DNA from: Anaerolineae bacterium
GTDB lineage: Bacteria > Chloroflexota > Anaerolineae > Aggregatilineales > Phototrophicaceae
Reading direction: 5' to 3'
Assembly: GCA_022824465.1 (NCBI GenBank)
Contig: JAJDZV010000004.1
Span: 62,001-126,000, forward strand
Length of the DNA: 64,000 nt
The position numbers were made by a program, and so were the translations under genes. This document shows, piece by piece, positions 50,894 to 59,828 of the stretch (positions within the stretch are counted from its first letter, which is position 1; every line of letters begins with the position of its first letter). The notes beneath the pieces are model-generated. The model saw only the letters and a list, made by a program, of their open reading frames with translations. It did not search any database and was not told the DNA's origin.

Positions 50894-52075
50894 CTACTTT
50901 CCCGTGGGCTGAATGCCAAGGAGCCGCAGGATCCCGGTTGTGAAGGCGAGCAAGTAGGTATAGACAATCGAGGCGCGGACCCGTGTGGTGTTTCTGCTGT
51001 CATCCAAAGCCCGGTAAATCAGTTGGGCTTCCTTGTATTTTCGGCGAGCGCTTGCGAAATCCCACTGCGTCTGATGCACCGAGCCGAGGGCATAAAGATA
51101 ACGGGCTTCGCTCGCGGGATTGCTTACGGCGCGCGCCATCTCCACCGCACGCTGATAATAGGCGATGGCGCTTTCGGGGTTGTCGCGCAGCTCCTGCCAG
51201 CGTCCCAACAAGCCCAAGGCGTACATTTCGTAGGGCGGGTGCTGGATATCTTGCGATAGCGCCAGCATCTGGTCAAAGTAGTTGCGGGCGTCTGACAGGT
51301 CTTGCGCCGCCAGCAAGGTCATGGCGAGGGTGTAAAGGCGCATAAACTCGTGAAACACCGCTTCCATGCCGCGCGCGACTTCAAGCGCCGTCAGTTGCTG
51401 CTGGATGCCGCGTTCAAAGCTGTCACTGTCTTGAGCCAGGACCAAGCCTTGCTGCCCGATGATAACGCTTTCAAGCAGCCGGTCATTGACCGATTGCGCC
51501 TTGCGCAGCGCCACAAGCAGACCATTGTTGGCCTTGCTGAAGTCCTGTTTGCGTATGAAGGCGTTTGACAGAAGCAGGATAGCGCGCGCTTCCATCTGGT
51601 CGTCATTGAGCTCGCGCGCGATATCAATCGCTTTCCAGGCGTGCTTGCTAGAATCGTCCGGGCTGGATGCAATCTCGCCCAAGCCCAGAAGCGACTTGCC
51701 ATAGCGCCGCATATCGCCCGCTTCAAAGGCGTAGTCCACGGCTTGGCGATAATCTTCGTAGGCCTCGGCCGTCTGCAAGTAACCTTCCCGCGCGACTCGG
51801 GCTCGAACAGTCAGCGCGTCAATCGTCAAGCTCTTCGCGTTGGCCGCTCGCGCGCAGTCCAGCGCTTGGCTGACATAGTCGCGCGCGAAATCAAAGCGCC
51901 CCAGGGAACATTGCGCTTGCGCCAAGCCTAGCAGGGCGATGACCTCGACGCTCGGGTTGTCCTCCCGCCGCGCCAGCGTCAACTCCACATGACAGCGATC
52001 CACAATCTCGTTGAATCCGCCTGATTTCATCAGTTCCCTGATATCGTATTGAAGGCTGTCTATCTTGGCTGGCAT
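50894..52075 (-). CDS. TPR-repeat protein
   Basis: A 393-residue helical-repeat protein with about eight TPR-like units of 34-40 residues, for example ALLGLAQAQCSLGRFDFARDY, GLLGRWQELRDNPESAIAYY and YLYALGSVHQTQWDFASARR. The last 30 residues (YTYLLAFTTGILRLLG) are hydrophobic and could anchor the protein. No enzymatic domain is seen. TPR proteins mediate protein contacts; the partner is unknown. The start at ATG 52075 is chosen on the conserved repeat; ATG 52105 is ten residues longer. It lies 102 nt from the stop of the GT2 gene on the same strand. Confidence 0.8.
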   Translation of the reverse strand: MPAKIDSLQYDIRELMKSGGFNEIVDRCHVELTLARREDNPSVEVIALLGLAQAQCSLGRFDFARDYVSQALDCARAANAKSLTIDALTVRARVAREGYLQTAEAYEDYRQAVDYAFEAGDMRRYGKSLLGLGEIASSPDDSSKHAWKAIDIARELNDDQMEARAILLLSNAFIRKQDFSKANNGLLVALRKAQSVNDRLLESVIIGQQGLVLAQDSDSFERGIQQQLTALEVARGMEAVFHEFMRLYTLAMTLLAAQDLSDARNYFDQMLALSQDIQHPPYEMYALGLLGRWQELRDNPESAIAYYQRAVEMARAVSNPASEARYLYALGSVHQTQWDFASARRKYKEAQLIYRALDDSRNTTRVRASIVYTYLLAFTTGILRLLGIQPTGK

Positions 52076-52176
52076 TACACATCCATTCTCGAGGCGAGCC
52101 GGCATATCTTAGTATACGCGATCAAGATCATTTCGATTCAAGAGCTTGAGGAATCGAGACGGCTTTGGCAAGACGA

Positions 52177-53136
52177 TCAAAGTTTACGCATGTTTCTGAG
52201 CCGCCGCGCCAGGGCAATCGTCCAGTCGACGGATGCGGGCGGCAGGAAAATGGTGAATAGGGCGTACAATCGACGCTGGAAAGCTACCGGCTTGTAAAGC
52301 GACGCCGCCGCCAAGAAGTGGGCGCGAGCCGCTTTTCGTTCGCCTTCCGCCCATAGATAGAGCGCGTAGACATGATGCCGAGCCGCCTCCTTCCGGTCAA
52401 ATTCTTGCGCTTCCATGCAGCGCCGCCAGCCGTATTGGCGGGCGTTTTGCACGGTCTTGAGACGCCCCAGCGCGCCATAGAGACGGTCATCGGACATCAT
52501 GTTGGCGTGCATGCGACGAAAAACCAGGCGCTGATCAATCGCGTGAAATTTGTATTTTGCCGCCAGCCGCAGGAGCAAATCCCAATCTTCGGCGCTGCGG
52601 AAGTCCGGGTCGTTGGCGAAGCCGCCGATCTCGCGCAAAGCCGCAATGCGATACATAGTCGAGCTGATAAGAATATGGCAGCCGGCTTGACGGAGGAGCT
52701 CACAGAATACATCGTCGGAAAAGCGTTCAAAGGGCGGTGTTTCAATTGGTGTTGCGCCATCGCTGGCGACGAATTGATAGTGCGTGTAAATCACGGCGAC
52801 ATCGGGCAGTCGGCTGAATAACTCAAGGCCGATGGCTATTTTGTCGCGGCGCAAGCGATCATCGGCATCGAGGAAATGGATGAAGTCGCCGGACGCTTGG
52901 GCGATGCCGCGATTGCGAGCGACGCCTGGACCCTGATTGACCTGCTCTATAAGCTGAACCGCTTCGCCGTAATTCTCTCGGATGAATTCCGCCGTGCCGT
53001 CGGCGCTGCCGTCGTCCACCACGATAATCTCAAGATTGTCATAAGATTGCCCCAGACAACTGTCGATAGCGTCCGCGACAAAGTGCTTGCGGTTGTACGT
53101 GGGGATTATGATGCTGACTAAGGGTTTAGTGTCCAT
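52177..53136 (-). CDS. GT2-family glycosyltransferase
   Basis: A 319-residue GT-A fold enzyme that transfers sugar from a nucleotide donor. It has the opening SIIIPTYNR, VVDDGSADGTAE, a nucleotide-binding Asp, and the DxD motif FLDADDRLR. A long C-terminal helical part (residues 210-300) may bind an acceptor or the membrane. The donor and acceptor are unknown. It is followed by the TPR gene and preceded by the Thr/Pro-rich lipoprotein gene, 53 nt apart on the same strand, so a surface glycan or glycoprotein role is possible. Confidence 0.88.
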   Translation of the reverse strand: MDTKPLVSIIIPTYNRKHFVADAIDSCLGQSYDNLEIIVVDDGSADGTAEFIRENYGEAVQLIEQVNQGPGVARNRGIAQASGDFIHFLDADDRLRRDKIAIGLELFSRLPDVAVIYTHYQFVASDGATPIETPPFERFSDDVFCELLRQAGCHILISSTMYRIAALREIGGFANDPDFRSAEDWDLLLRLAAKYKFHAIDQRLVFRRMHANMMSDDRLYGALGRLKTVQNARQYGWRRCMEAQEFDRKEAARHHVYALYLWAEGERKAARAHFLAAASLYKPVAFQRRLYALFTIFLPPASVDWTIALARRLRNMRKL

Positions 53137-53189
53137 ACGCGCGCCGGATGACGCAATCCGTCTTCTCGCTCCCTGTCAGGCGGTCGGCT

Positions 53190-55652
53190 TCACGGTCGCG
53201 CGATCGTCGGCGCGCCGCGTATGGCGCCGGCAAGCCAGCCAAAGGCGCCATTGGCAGTTTGCACCCGCCACCAACGGTAGTCTTCATTGTCGTATGGTCC
53301 GGCGAAAATCGCTACGTAGTCTCCATACCCCAATCGGCCGACAATACCGCTGGAAGTAGAGGGCGTCTGGCGAAGGTTCAATCCTTGATTGACAACGCGA
53401 AGCTGCTCGCCGGGCGCGTATTCGGATCCGCGGATGACGGCCTCGGGTATCTGCGGCGCAGAGGCGACTGCGCGCGCGCCGAATTGCGGGTTGCTGACGA
53501 GCGCGGTCTCATTGCTTGTGGCGCCGTCGCCCGCTTGCACGGTATATTGCTGGCCTTGGACAGTGACGACGACCGCACTGCGATCGGGGAACCAGCGAAC
53601 CGCTTCCGGCGGCGCGTTCCCGATGAAACCGGATAGCTGATTGCCGGCGCCGTCGTAGAGAGCGACCGGTCCGCTTTCGGGCCCGCCCGGGCGTCCCAGC
53701 GCCACAACCTGGCCGTTGGGGCGGCGAACGGCGTCGCGCAGCCATAGACCGCGCGCCGACCCGTCCAGGATTACTTGCTCGCCCTGCAGATTTCGATTTA
53801 CCTGGCCGATGATTACCCGGCCATCCGGGCGGCGGCCGCTTACGGTTATGCTCTGACCGCCGGAATCCCAGTAGCCGTAATCATAGCGGACGACGGTCTG
53901 CTGGGTCTCGGCATAGTAGGGATCGCGCAGCGCACGCGCGATTGTCAAGCCATTGCGTCGCTCATCCGGCAAGTGAAGCGTCAGAAGCAAGGTATTATCG
54001 CCGACGACCGGCGACCACTCCACAGAGACAGTCTTCCAATGCCAGGGTCCCTGGCGCTGCACAAGGTCGCAGGGCTGGTAACCCTCATGCACGCAATCGC
54101 GAATGATCTCGTACGATGAGCCATGCGTCGGATCATTGATCGGCTGCCAGAAATAGACGCCCGCGTGACTGGTATCCATGCCCGGCGGCGGATCAACGCG
54201 ATAGCTGAATTGCCTGCCGTCGGCCGACCAATCCAATTCCACGATTCGGTTTTTGTTTTGATTGTAGCTGCCTATCTGGCTCGAGAAGCCCGGGTGGAAG
54301 GGTTTATGAATCATCTCGCCCTCCTGCGCCGCGCCGACGGGTCGGTAGCGAAGGATGCCCTTTTCGTCTGTGCGCAAGAAGCTGTTGGGATCGACCGGAT
54401 TCCGCAAGAAAAGTCTCACGCCGCCACTCACTTGGATATTGTCCAGACTGAAGATCTGCCCCGCCCCAACGCTGTATTCATAGGCCGACGCGCCGGTGAT
54501 TTCAAACGCGGTCGGCTGTGATATCGGCGGCTGGATGGCCGGTTGCAGCAGATCGCTGCGGACAGCGACGGTCGGCTGGATTGGCGTTGACGTAGGCGAT
54601 GGCGTCAGAGTGGGTCCCTCTAGCTGCGGAAGAGGCGTCGAGATGATAGGAGTCGAGAAGACTATACGTTCGTCCAAATGCGCAGCAATATCAACCGGCG
54701 CGGCAGTTTCCGGTGGGTCAGCCACCGGGCTGATTGGCGGCAAGGTTGGCGCTGCTGTCCAGGTCGGCGGCGCGGTCGGACGTGGCGGCGGCGTCGCCAA
54801 TAGCGCGGCCACCTCGGTCTCATTGAGAGTTGGCGCGGGCAAGGGCGTCGGAAGCGTCGGGAGCGGAGCTTCGCGATCGCCGGTCGCTGCGGCAGTCGCT
54901 GTCGCAGTCACCGCAACTTGCGGCAGGCTGACCAAGGGCGTGTCGGTCGCGAAGGGCGTGAAGCTCGGCGTCGGCGTCTCGAATACGATGCGCGTCGGCG
55001 TCGGCGGAGCAGTTTCCGTTGGCGTTTCTGTGGGTTGCGGCGTGCGGGTGACGGTGGGCCGAGGCCTTGGGGTTGCGGTCGGCACGAGCGTGTCCGTAGC
55101 CGTGGCTGTGACTGTCGGCGCACTGGTCGCGGTTGGCGCAGGCGTCGCCGTATCCGTCGGACGCTCGGTGGGCGTTGCCGTCGGCGCGTTCGTATCGGTA
55201 GGTATTGGCGACAACGTGTCGGTTGACGTCGGCCTGCGTGTTGAGGTCCGCGCCTCGGTGGCTGTTGGGGAAGATGTCGGCGTCCGCGTGTCTGTGGCTG
55301 TGGGGCTGTCAGTGATAGAAGGGGCAGCCGTTTCGGTAGCCGTCGCCGTCGACGTGAGCGAGTCCGTCGCTGTGACCGTGCTGGTTGGCGACTCGCTCGC
55401 CGTTGGCGTGTAAGTCTCGGTCTCGGTCGCCGTCGGCGTATGGCTGGGCGTCGCCGTCAGCGTGAGCGTTGCTGTCGCCGTCAGCGTAGCGGTCGCGATT
55501 GCATTGTGAGTCGGGACTTGTTTGGCATCGGTCGCTACCGGGGTTCGCGTGTCGATTGGCGCCAAGGTCAAGGTTACATCCGGGCGGCGCAAATTGCAGG
55601 CGCTCAGGGTCACGATCAACGTGAGCGCGGCGACCACCCGGCGAATCAGCAC
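53190..55652 (-). CDS. Thr/Pro-rich lipoprotein with C-terminal SH3-like domain
   Basis: An 820-residue surface protein. A lipobox LSAC (about residue 19) follows a short hydrophobic segment, so it is likely a lipid-anchored protein. Residues about 40-370 are a Thr/Pro/Ala/Ser-rich linker made of short T-x-T-A-T-P repeats, a hallmark seen often in Anaerolineae exported proteins and probably O-glycosylated. The middle part (about 400-700) is beta-rich and unknown; the last 75 residues are a bacterial SH3-like domain (VVNQGLNLRQTPSTSSGIV, then GPYDNEDYRWWRVQ). It may bind peptidoglycan or a surface glycan. The Gly/Val-rich plus-strand frame that overlaps the linker is a shadow caused by its codon bias. 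Confidence 0.85.
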   Translation of the reverse strand: MLIRRVVAALTLIVTLSACNLRRPDVTLTLAPIDTRTPVATDAKQVPTHNAIATATLTATATLTLTATPSHTPTATETETYTPTASESPTSTVTATDSLTSTATATETAAPSITDSPTATDTRTPTSSPTATEARTSTRRPTSTDTLSPIPTDTNAPTATPTERPTDTATPAPTATSAPTVTATATDTLVPTATPRPRPTVTRTPQPTETPTETAPPTPTRIVFETPTPSFTPFATDTPLVSLPQVAVTATATAAATGDREAPLPTLPTPLPAPTLNETEVAALLATPPPRPTAPPTWTAAPTLPPISPVADPPETAAPVDIAAHLDERIVFSTPIISTPLPQLEGPTLTPSPTSTPIQPTVAVRSDLLQPAIQPPISQPTAFEITGASAYEYSVGAGQIFSLDNIQVSGGVRLFLRNPVDPNSFLRTDEKGILRYRPVGAAQEGEMIHKPFHPGFSSQIGSYNQNKNRIVELDWSADGRQFSYRVDPPPGMDTSHAGVYFWQPINDPTHGSSYEIIRDCVHEGYQPCDLVQRQGPWHWKTVSVEWSPVVGDNTLLLTLHLPDERRNGLTIARALRDPYYAETQQTVVRYDYGYWDSGGQSITVSGRRPDGRVIIGQVNRNLQGEQVILDGSARGLWLRDAVRRPNGQVVALGRPGGPESGPVALYDGAGNQLSGFIGNAPPEAVRWFPDRSAVVVTVQGQQYTVQAGDGATSNETALVSNPQFGARAVASAPQIPEAVIRGSEYAPGEQLRVVNQGLNLRQTPSTSSGIVGRLGYGDYVAIFAGPYDNEDYRWWRVQTANGAFGWLAGAIRGAPTIARP

Positions 55653-55796
55653 GGAATGCTCCAGTAGTCCCGATACCAGCGTTCTTCTAGCAAGGCTGAT
55701 TATATCAGGCGAAGCGTGATTTACTTTGCGACAATTATACGACAGTGATGCGCGATGAAGGCTTCATAGGCGGAGGCGCGCCCCCGCCACTAAAGG

Positions 55797-56234
55797 CTAG
55801 CTTTGCAGTAGGGATTCCAATTCTGCCGTGATCTGGGATTCATTGAGTATCCCGAACCAACGACCAACGATTTCTTCATCCGAGTTGACAAGCAAATACT
55901 GCGCTTGCGCGGTGATCCCTAGCTGTCTGCGGATGTCATTGAGCGACCGGTCGTCAAGGTCAAGGACGACAAACTCGATGCGGCCCGCAAATGTCTCGTG
56001 TAGCCCGCTCACGGCGGGCGCATTAGCGCGGCAGGTCGGTCACCACGAAGCCCAGGAATCGTAGAAAGTGAATCGTGGCGCGCTCGGCGCCGCCGCCACA
56101 TCCTCAGATGACGCTTCAGTCGGCGCGTCGCCGCTTCCAGAGCCGCTGGACAGAATGCTGCGAACAGCGGCGCATCCGCTGAGCGCAATCAATCCGACCA
56201 AGAGCAGTGCGATTAATCTTGCAGGTGATTTCAT
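55797..56234 (-). CDS. Thioredoxin-like lipoprotein with in-frame UGA (candidate selenoprotein)
   Basis: Read through one UGA, this is a 145-residue thioredoxin-fold lipoprotein. It starts MKSPARLIALLLVGLI with a lipobox LSGC (18-21), then FTFYDSWASW, UGA at codon 65 (56040-56042), and PTCRANAPAVSGLHE. UGA thus stands exactly where the first Cys of a WCxxC redox motif belongs (W-U-P-T-C). The rest of the fold, IEFVVLDLDDRS and QYLLVNSDEEIVGRW, continues in the same frame without further stops. The usual cis-Pro is replaced (AQAQY). A hairpin at 56003-56019 may be the SECIS. The alternative is a nonsense mutation or sequencing error. Confidence 0.65.
56003..56019 (-). other. bSECIS-like hairpin after the in-frame UGA
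   Basis: Minus strand: GCCCGC, loop CGTGA, GCGGGC, a perfect 6-bp stem beginning 20 nt after the UGA, with the apical loop 26 nt from UGA. A G near the start of the loop is typical of bacterial SECIS elements. Similar hairpins arise by chance in GC-rich DNA, so the support is moderate. Confidence 0.45.
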
Positions 56235-56393
56235 ACGGATGATCCTATCCTGATGAGCCAATGCCAGTAAGCATAGCACGAAGCGCTAACGAAAGTCTTA
56301 AGACTGGTGATGGTTTTGCGTCGCCGCGGCTCTGCGCGAGATCAAGGCTGTCGACGCAAAGGGCGGCATATACATCGGCAGCGATCGGCGGCC

Positions 56394-57401
56394 TTATGTC
56401 AGGCTCTCGGCAAATTGCCGTTCCGCGCGCCGTCTGCGGTAGGCCAAGGGCGGCGTCATGACATGGGAGTCGAAGTATGCGACTAATTCCCTTAGGTAAT
56501 CCTCTAGCGGCGTATAAGTGATGCCAAGCTCCGTTTTGCTCAGGCTGTTGTCCAGCGCGCTCATCCAGCGCTCGCTGAAGGGCGCGCAATCGGGAAGGAA
56601 GCCGTTTGACACCAAACGGCCGCGGTCCGCGCTAACGCGGTTCGCTTGCGCGCCCATAATATCCGCCAGGATTTCCAGGAACTGGTCATGGCTGACGTGC
56701 TCGTCCTGCGCGATGTTATAGGCTTTGCGCTTGCCCGCGCCGCTGTTGATTAACTGCAGAATGATGTCAACGGCATCCAGGGCATAAAGGTGATTCAATG
56801 CGTAGTTCGGTGTATCGGGAACCAGTATCGGCCCGCCGTCGCGCAGTCTAAGATAGTAGTTGTAGAGCCGGTTGTACGGGTCGCGCGCGCTGTTGACCAT
56901 GGGCAGCCGAAGTATCGTATACGGGAAACCGGAGCGCTCGCCTTCCGCGCGTATCTCATCTTCGACATCGCGCTTGGTCACGCCATAGCGCCATTCTTCA
57001 TAATGATACGAGACCCGCTCCGGCGCCGGCATCAGCGCGCCTTCATAGTCGCTTTCGCGAAAGGGACGGGTCAAGTCTTCGCGCACGAGATAAACCTGAC
57101 CGCTGCTAAGCGCAATGTAGTGGTCGAGGCTGTCGCGGAAGAGATCAATGACCGTCTGCGCTTCTTCTCGCTGATAGACAACGAAGTCGACAACGACATC
57201 AAAGGACTTCGCCAGCAGCGCCCGGCGCATCTGCCGGTGATTCGTGCGATCAACGCTCAGCCGATGTATGGAGCGCGGCAGGTCTTCCTTCGTAATTCCA
57301 CGATTGAGCAGGGTCAGGTCGCAGTCGGATTGAGCCAAACGCTGCGACAGGTAATACCCCATATTCCGCGTGCCGCCGATAACGAGAATGCGCTTTGCCA
57401 T
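56394..57401 (-). CDS. NAD(P)-dependent epimerase/dehydratase-like SDR protein
   Basis: A 335-residue extended short-chain dehydrogenase-like protein. It starts with ILVIGGTRNMGYYLSQRL (Rossmann glycine motif, GGTRNMG), has LNRG, then VVVDFVVYQREEA, SSGQVY and an active-site YGVTKRDVEDE (Tyr-x3-Lys with the Tyr and Lys kept), and a substrate domain with NHLYALDAVDIILQLI. It resembles nucleotide-sugar epimerase-like proteins. The substrate is unknown. No operon partner is close. Confidence 0.85.
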   Translation of the reverse strand: MAKRILVIGGTRNMGYYLSQRLAQSDCDLTLLNRGITKEDLPRSIHRLSVDRTNHRQMRRALLAKSFDVVVDFVVYQREEAQTVIDLFRDSLDHYIALSSGQVYLVREDLTRPFRESDYEGALMPAPERVSYHYEEWRYGVTKRDVEDEIRAEGERSGFPYTILRLPMVNSARDPYNRLYNYYLRLRDGGPILVPDTPNYALNHLYALDAVDIILQLINSGAGKRKAYNIAQDEHVSHDQFLEILADIMGAQANRVSADRGRLVSNGFLPDCAPFSERWMSALDNSLSKTELGITYTPLEDYLRELVAYFDSHVMTPPLAYRRRRAERQFAESLT

Positions 57402-57556
57402 GCAAATTGCTTTCTAAGCGACCCCGGACCAACTGTCGCGGACTCGCGCGCTTCCGATCTCATTGTAGCAGCTAAAGCATTAGACTAGCGCAAATCAAAC
57501 GTAATAAGTACCTAGTCTTACGATTGGATACGCGCGCGGCGGCGTACATCTCACCC

Positions 57557-57586
57557 TTGCCCCAAATCGTCGGCAGTCACTATAAT
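57557..57586 (+). promoter_or_regulatory. Promoter of tRNA-Lys
   Basis: TTGCCC (57557-57562), an 18-nt spacer and a perfect TATAAT (57581-57586), 28 nt before the tRNA gene. Strong -10 boxes are expected for tRNA promoters. Confidence 0.55.
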
Positions 57587-57614
57587 TCGCGGGCAAATCG
57601 CCGGCGGCGGTAGG

Positions 57615-57688
57615 GGCCCTGTAGCTCAATTTGGCAGAGCAAGCGACTCTTAATCGTTAGGTTGAAGGTTCGAGTCCTTCCAGGGTCA
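57615..57688 (+). tRNA. tRNA-Lys(CUU)
   Basis: A 74-nt cloverleaf. The acceptor GGCCCTG pairs with CAGGGTC (one G-T) before discriminator A, the anticodon loop CTCTTAA gives CTT (Lys), and the T-arm is GAAGG-TTCGAGT-CCTTC. CCA is not encoded. Confidence 0.94.
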
Positions 57689-57748
57689 CTGCATCCCAAG
57701 CCGGCGCTGGCGCACAGAGCTGGCGTTATCCTCACATCACGAAACCAA

Positions 57749-58696
57749 TCAGCCGATCGCGCGCTTTAGGGCGTCGCGGTAGGCCCTGCGCATCCGACGG
57801 CTAATTTCGGCGTCCATCAGCGAAATTTCCGCGCCGTGAAACATGCCGGCATAGACCTGCAAGTCAGTTGGCACGCCCGCTTCCATCAGCCGCTGCGCGT
57901 AGGCGATGTTTTCGTCGCGGAACAGGTCCAGCGCTCCGACGGTGACCAAGGCCGGCGGCAATCCCTTGAAGTTAGTGGCGCGCGCGGCCGCCGCATAAGG
58001 CGAAACATGGTCGCCGCCGAACTCGTCACCGAGGTACATCTTCCAGGCTTTCAGCGACACCTCTCGATTCCAGACGGTTGGATGCGTAATCTCGTGACCG
58101 GAGGGCGTATCGTGCCTGTCGTCAATCATGGGATAGATCAATAGCTGGAACGCGAGATCTGGTCCGCCGCAGTCGCGATTGTAATGCGACAAGCCAGCAG
58201 TCAGCCCGCCGCCCGCGCTCGCCCCGCCGATGGCGATTCGCTCCGGATCGACGCCCAAATGTTCAGCGTTTTCGGCAAGCCAGCACAGAGCGCCAAAGCA
58301 ATCCGCGATCGCTTCGCGGTAGGTATGTTCCGGCGCCAGGCGATAATCCACCGAGACAACCGAGCAACCGGCGCGCTCGGCGAAGCCAACGCCGTGCGGG
58401 TCATTACGCCCGGTGCCGACAATGTAGCCGCCGCCGTGGATCCAGAGCAATCCGCCGCGGGGCGCCGGCGTCGGCGGTTGATAGATGACGACGCCGATAT
58501 CGCCGTCCGCGCCGACAATCGTCCGTTCTTCTATCGTAACTTTTGTCTTTAGCAACTCTTCTGACTGCGCGTTCCAGATCGGCTGGAACATTTCGCGCGC
58601 CTTGGGCGGGTCATCGCCAATGGCGGTCAAGAGTTCAGCCGGGAAGAAGTCAAGTGCGTCGACTAGCTCAGGGTCAACTTGATCAACGAAGGGCAT
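57749..58696 (-). CDS. HSL-type alpha/beta hydrolase (esterase), copy 1
   Basis: A 315-residue carboxylesterase-like enzyme of the hormone-sensitive lipase family. It has the oxyanion motif HGGGYIVG (about residue 89), the nucleophile elbow GGASAGGG, the acid in DLFRDENI and the His in MFHGAEIS. No signal peptide, so it is cytoplasmic. It probably hydrolyses small acyl esters or lactones; the substrate is unknown. It shares most of its residues with the next gene on the same strand, so the pair arose by tandem duplication. A 69-nt gap separates the two. Confidence 0.9.
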   Translation of the reverse strand: MPFVDQVDPELVDALDFFPAELLTAIGDDPPKAREMFQPIWNAQSEELLKTKVTIEERTIVGADGDIGVVIYQPPTPAPRGGLLWIHGGGYIVGTGRNDPHGVGFAERAGCSVVSVDYRLAPEHTYREAIADCFGALCWLAENAEHLGVDPERIAIGGASAGGGLTAGLSHYNRDCGGPDLAFQLLIYPMIDDRHDTPSGHEITHPTVWNREVSLKAWKMYLGDEFGGDHVSPYAAAARATNFKGLPPALVTVGALDLFRDENIAYAQRLMEAGVPTDLQVYAGMFHGAEISLMDAEISRRMRRAYRDALKRAIG

Positions 58697-58765
58697 CGGT
58701 CTTCTCCATTGCGGTTCGCTACGAGCGCGAGACCGGGCCGGATCTTTCGCAGTTCGCTAGTCAGC

Positions 58766-59713
58766 TCAACCAATCGCCCGTTTGAGCGCGTCAAGATAGC
58801 CCAGGCGCATCCGCTGGCTCACCGCGGCCGTCGGCACAAAGCCTTCCCCGCCATGAAACATGCCTGGTATCACCTGCAGCTCTGTCGGGATACCGGCCGC
58901 CATCAGCCGCTGCGCGTAGTCAATGTCTTCATCGCGGAAGAGATCTTCTGTGCCGACGGTGACAAAAGCCGGCGGCAGGCCGTTCAGATCGGTCGCTCGC
59001 GCCGCCGCGGCGTATGGCGACACATTGTCCGTTCCGTATTCATCGCCGAGGTACATCTTCCAGGCTTTCAGCGAGACATCGCGGTTCCAGACATTGGGAT
59101 GCGTGACTTCGTAGCCGGAGGGCGTCTCGTGGGTATCGTCCAGCATGGGATACACCAGCAGCTGAAAGGCGACATCGGGACCATTGTTATCGCGATTGTA
59201 AAGCGCAAGCCCCGCGGTCAAGCCGCCGCCCGCGCTGCCGCCGCCGATGGCGATGCGACTTGTGTCTACGCCGAGCTCGGCGGCATTGTCAAACATCCAG
59301 TTCAAGCCGGCGAAGCAATCGGCGACGCTGGCTTTGTAGGTGTATTCCGGCGCCATGCGATAGTCGACCGATACGACGGTGCAGCCGACATGGTCGGCGT
59401 AACCGATGCCATTCATGTCTTCGCGGGCCGTGCCGACGATGTAACCGCCGCCATGGATCATCAAGAGTCCGGGACGGGGCGCGGGAGTCGGCGGCTGATA
59501 GATCGCGATCGGAATGTCGCCGTCGGGACCGGGAATGACGCGTTCTTCTATCGTGACGTCGGTTGGCGGCAGCATCTCCGCCATAGCGGCCATAAGCGGT
59601 TCGAGCATGGCGCGGGCGGCTGGCGGGTCGTCGCCGATGGCGGTGACGAGTTCGGCCGGGAAGAGGTCGAGCGCCGGTACGAGTTCTGGGTCTACACGGT
59701 CGATGAACGACAT
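58766..59713 (-). CDS. HSL-type alpha/beta hydrolase (esterase), copy 2
   Basis: Paralogue of the preceding gene with identical length (315 residues) and the same layout: HGGGYIVGT, GGGSAGGG nucleophile elbow, DLFRDEDID acid and MFHGGEGF histidine. The substrate-binding regions differ, for example MLDDTHETPSGYE, so the two may accept different esters. It is transcribed first, followed by copy 1, and the two probably form an operon. No dedicated regulator is visible. Confidence 0.9.
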   Translation of the reverse strand: MSFIDRVDPELVPALDLFPAELVTAIGDDPPAARAMLEPLMAAMAEMLPPTDVTIEERVIPGPDGDIPIAIYQPPTPAPRPGLLMIHGGGYIVGTAREDMNGIGYADHVGCTVVSVDYRMAPEYTYKASVADCFAGLNWMFDNAAELGVDTSRIAIGGGSAGGGLTAGLALYNRDNNGPDVAFQLLVYPMLDDTHETPSGYEVTHPNVWNRDVSLKAWKMYLGDEYGTDNVSPYAAAARATDLNGLPPAFVTVGTEDLFRDEDIDYAQRLMAAGIPTELQVIPGMFHGGEGFVPTAAVSQRMRLGYLDALKRAIG

Positions 59714-59828
59714 TGCGTACTCCTCATGGTTTTGCAGTCGTTAGGGATTCTGTATTGGTTGAAGATTATCGCAGTTGGCATATTGCGGCAACTTTGTGAA
59801 AATGATGTGGAATCGAAGGGAGATAGCG

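Noticed and set aside
54496..55413. Plus-strand frame of 305 codons rich in Gly and Val
   Set aside because: It is the antisense of the Thr/Pro-rich linker; it has no start signal and its repeat is explained by the codons of the real gene.
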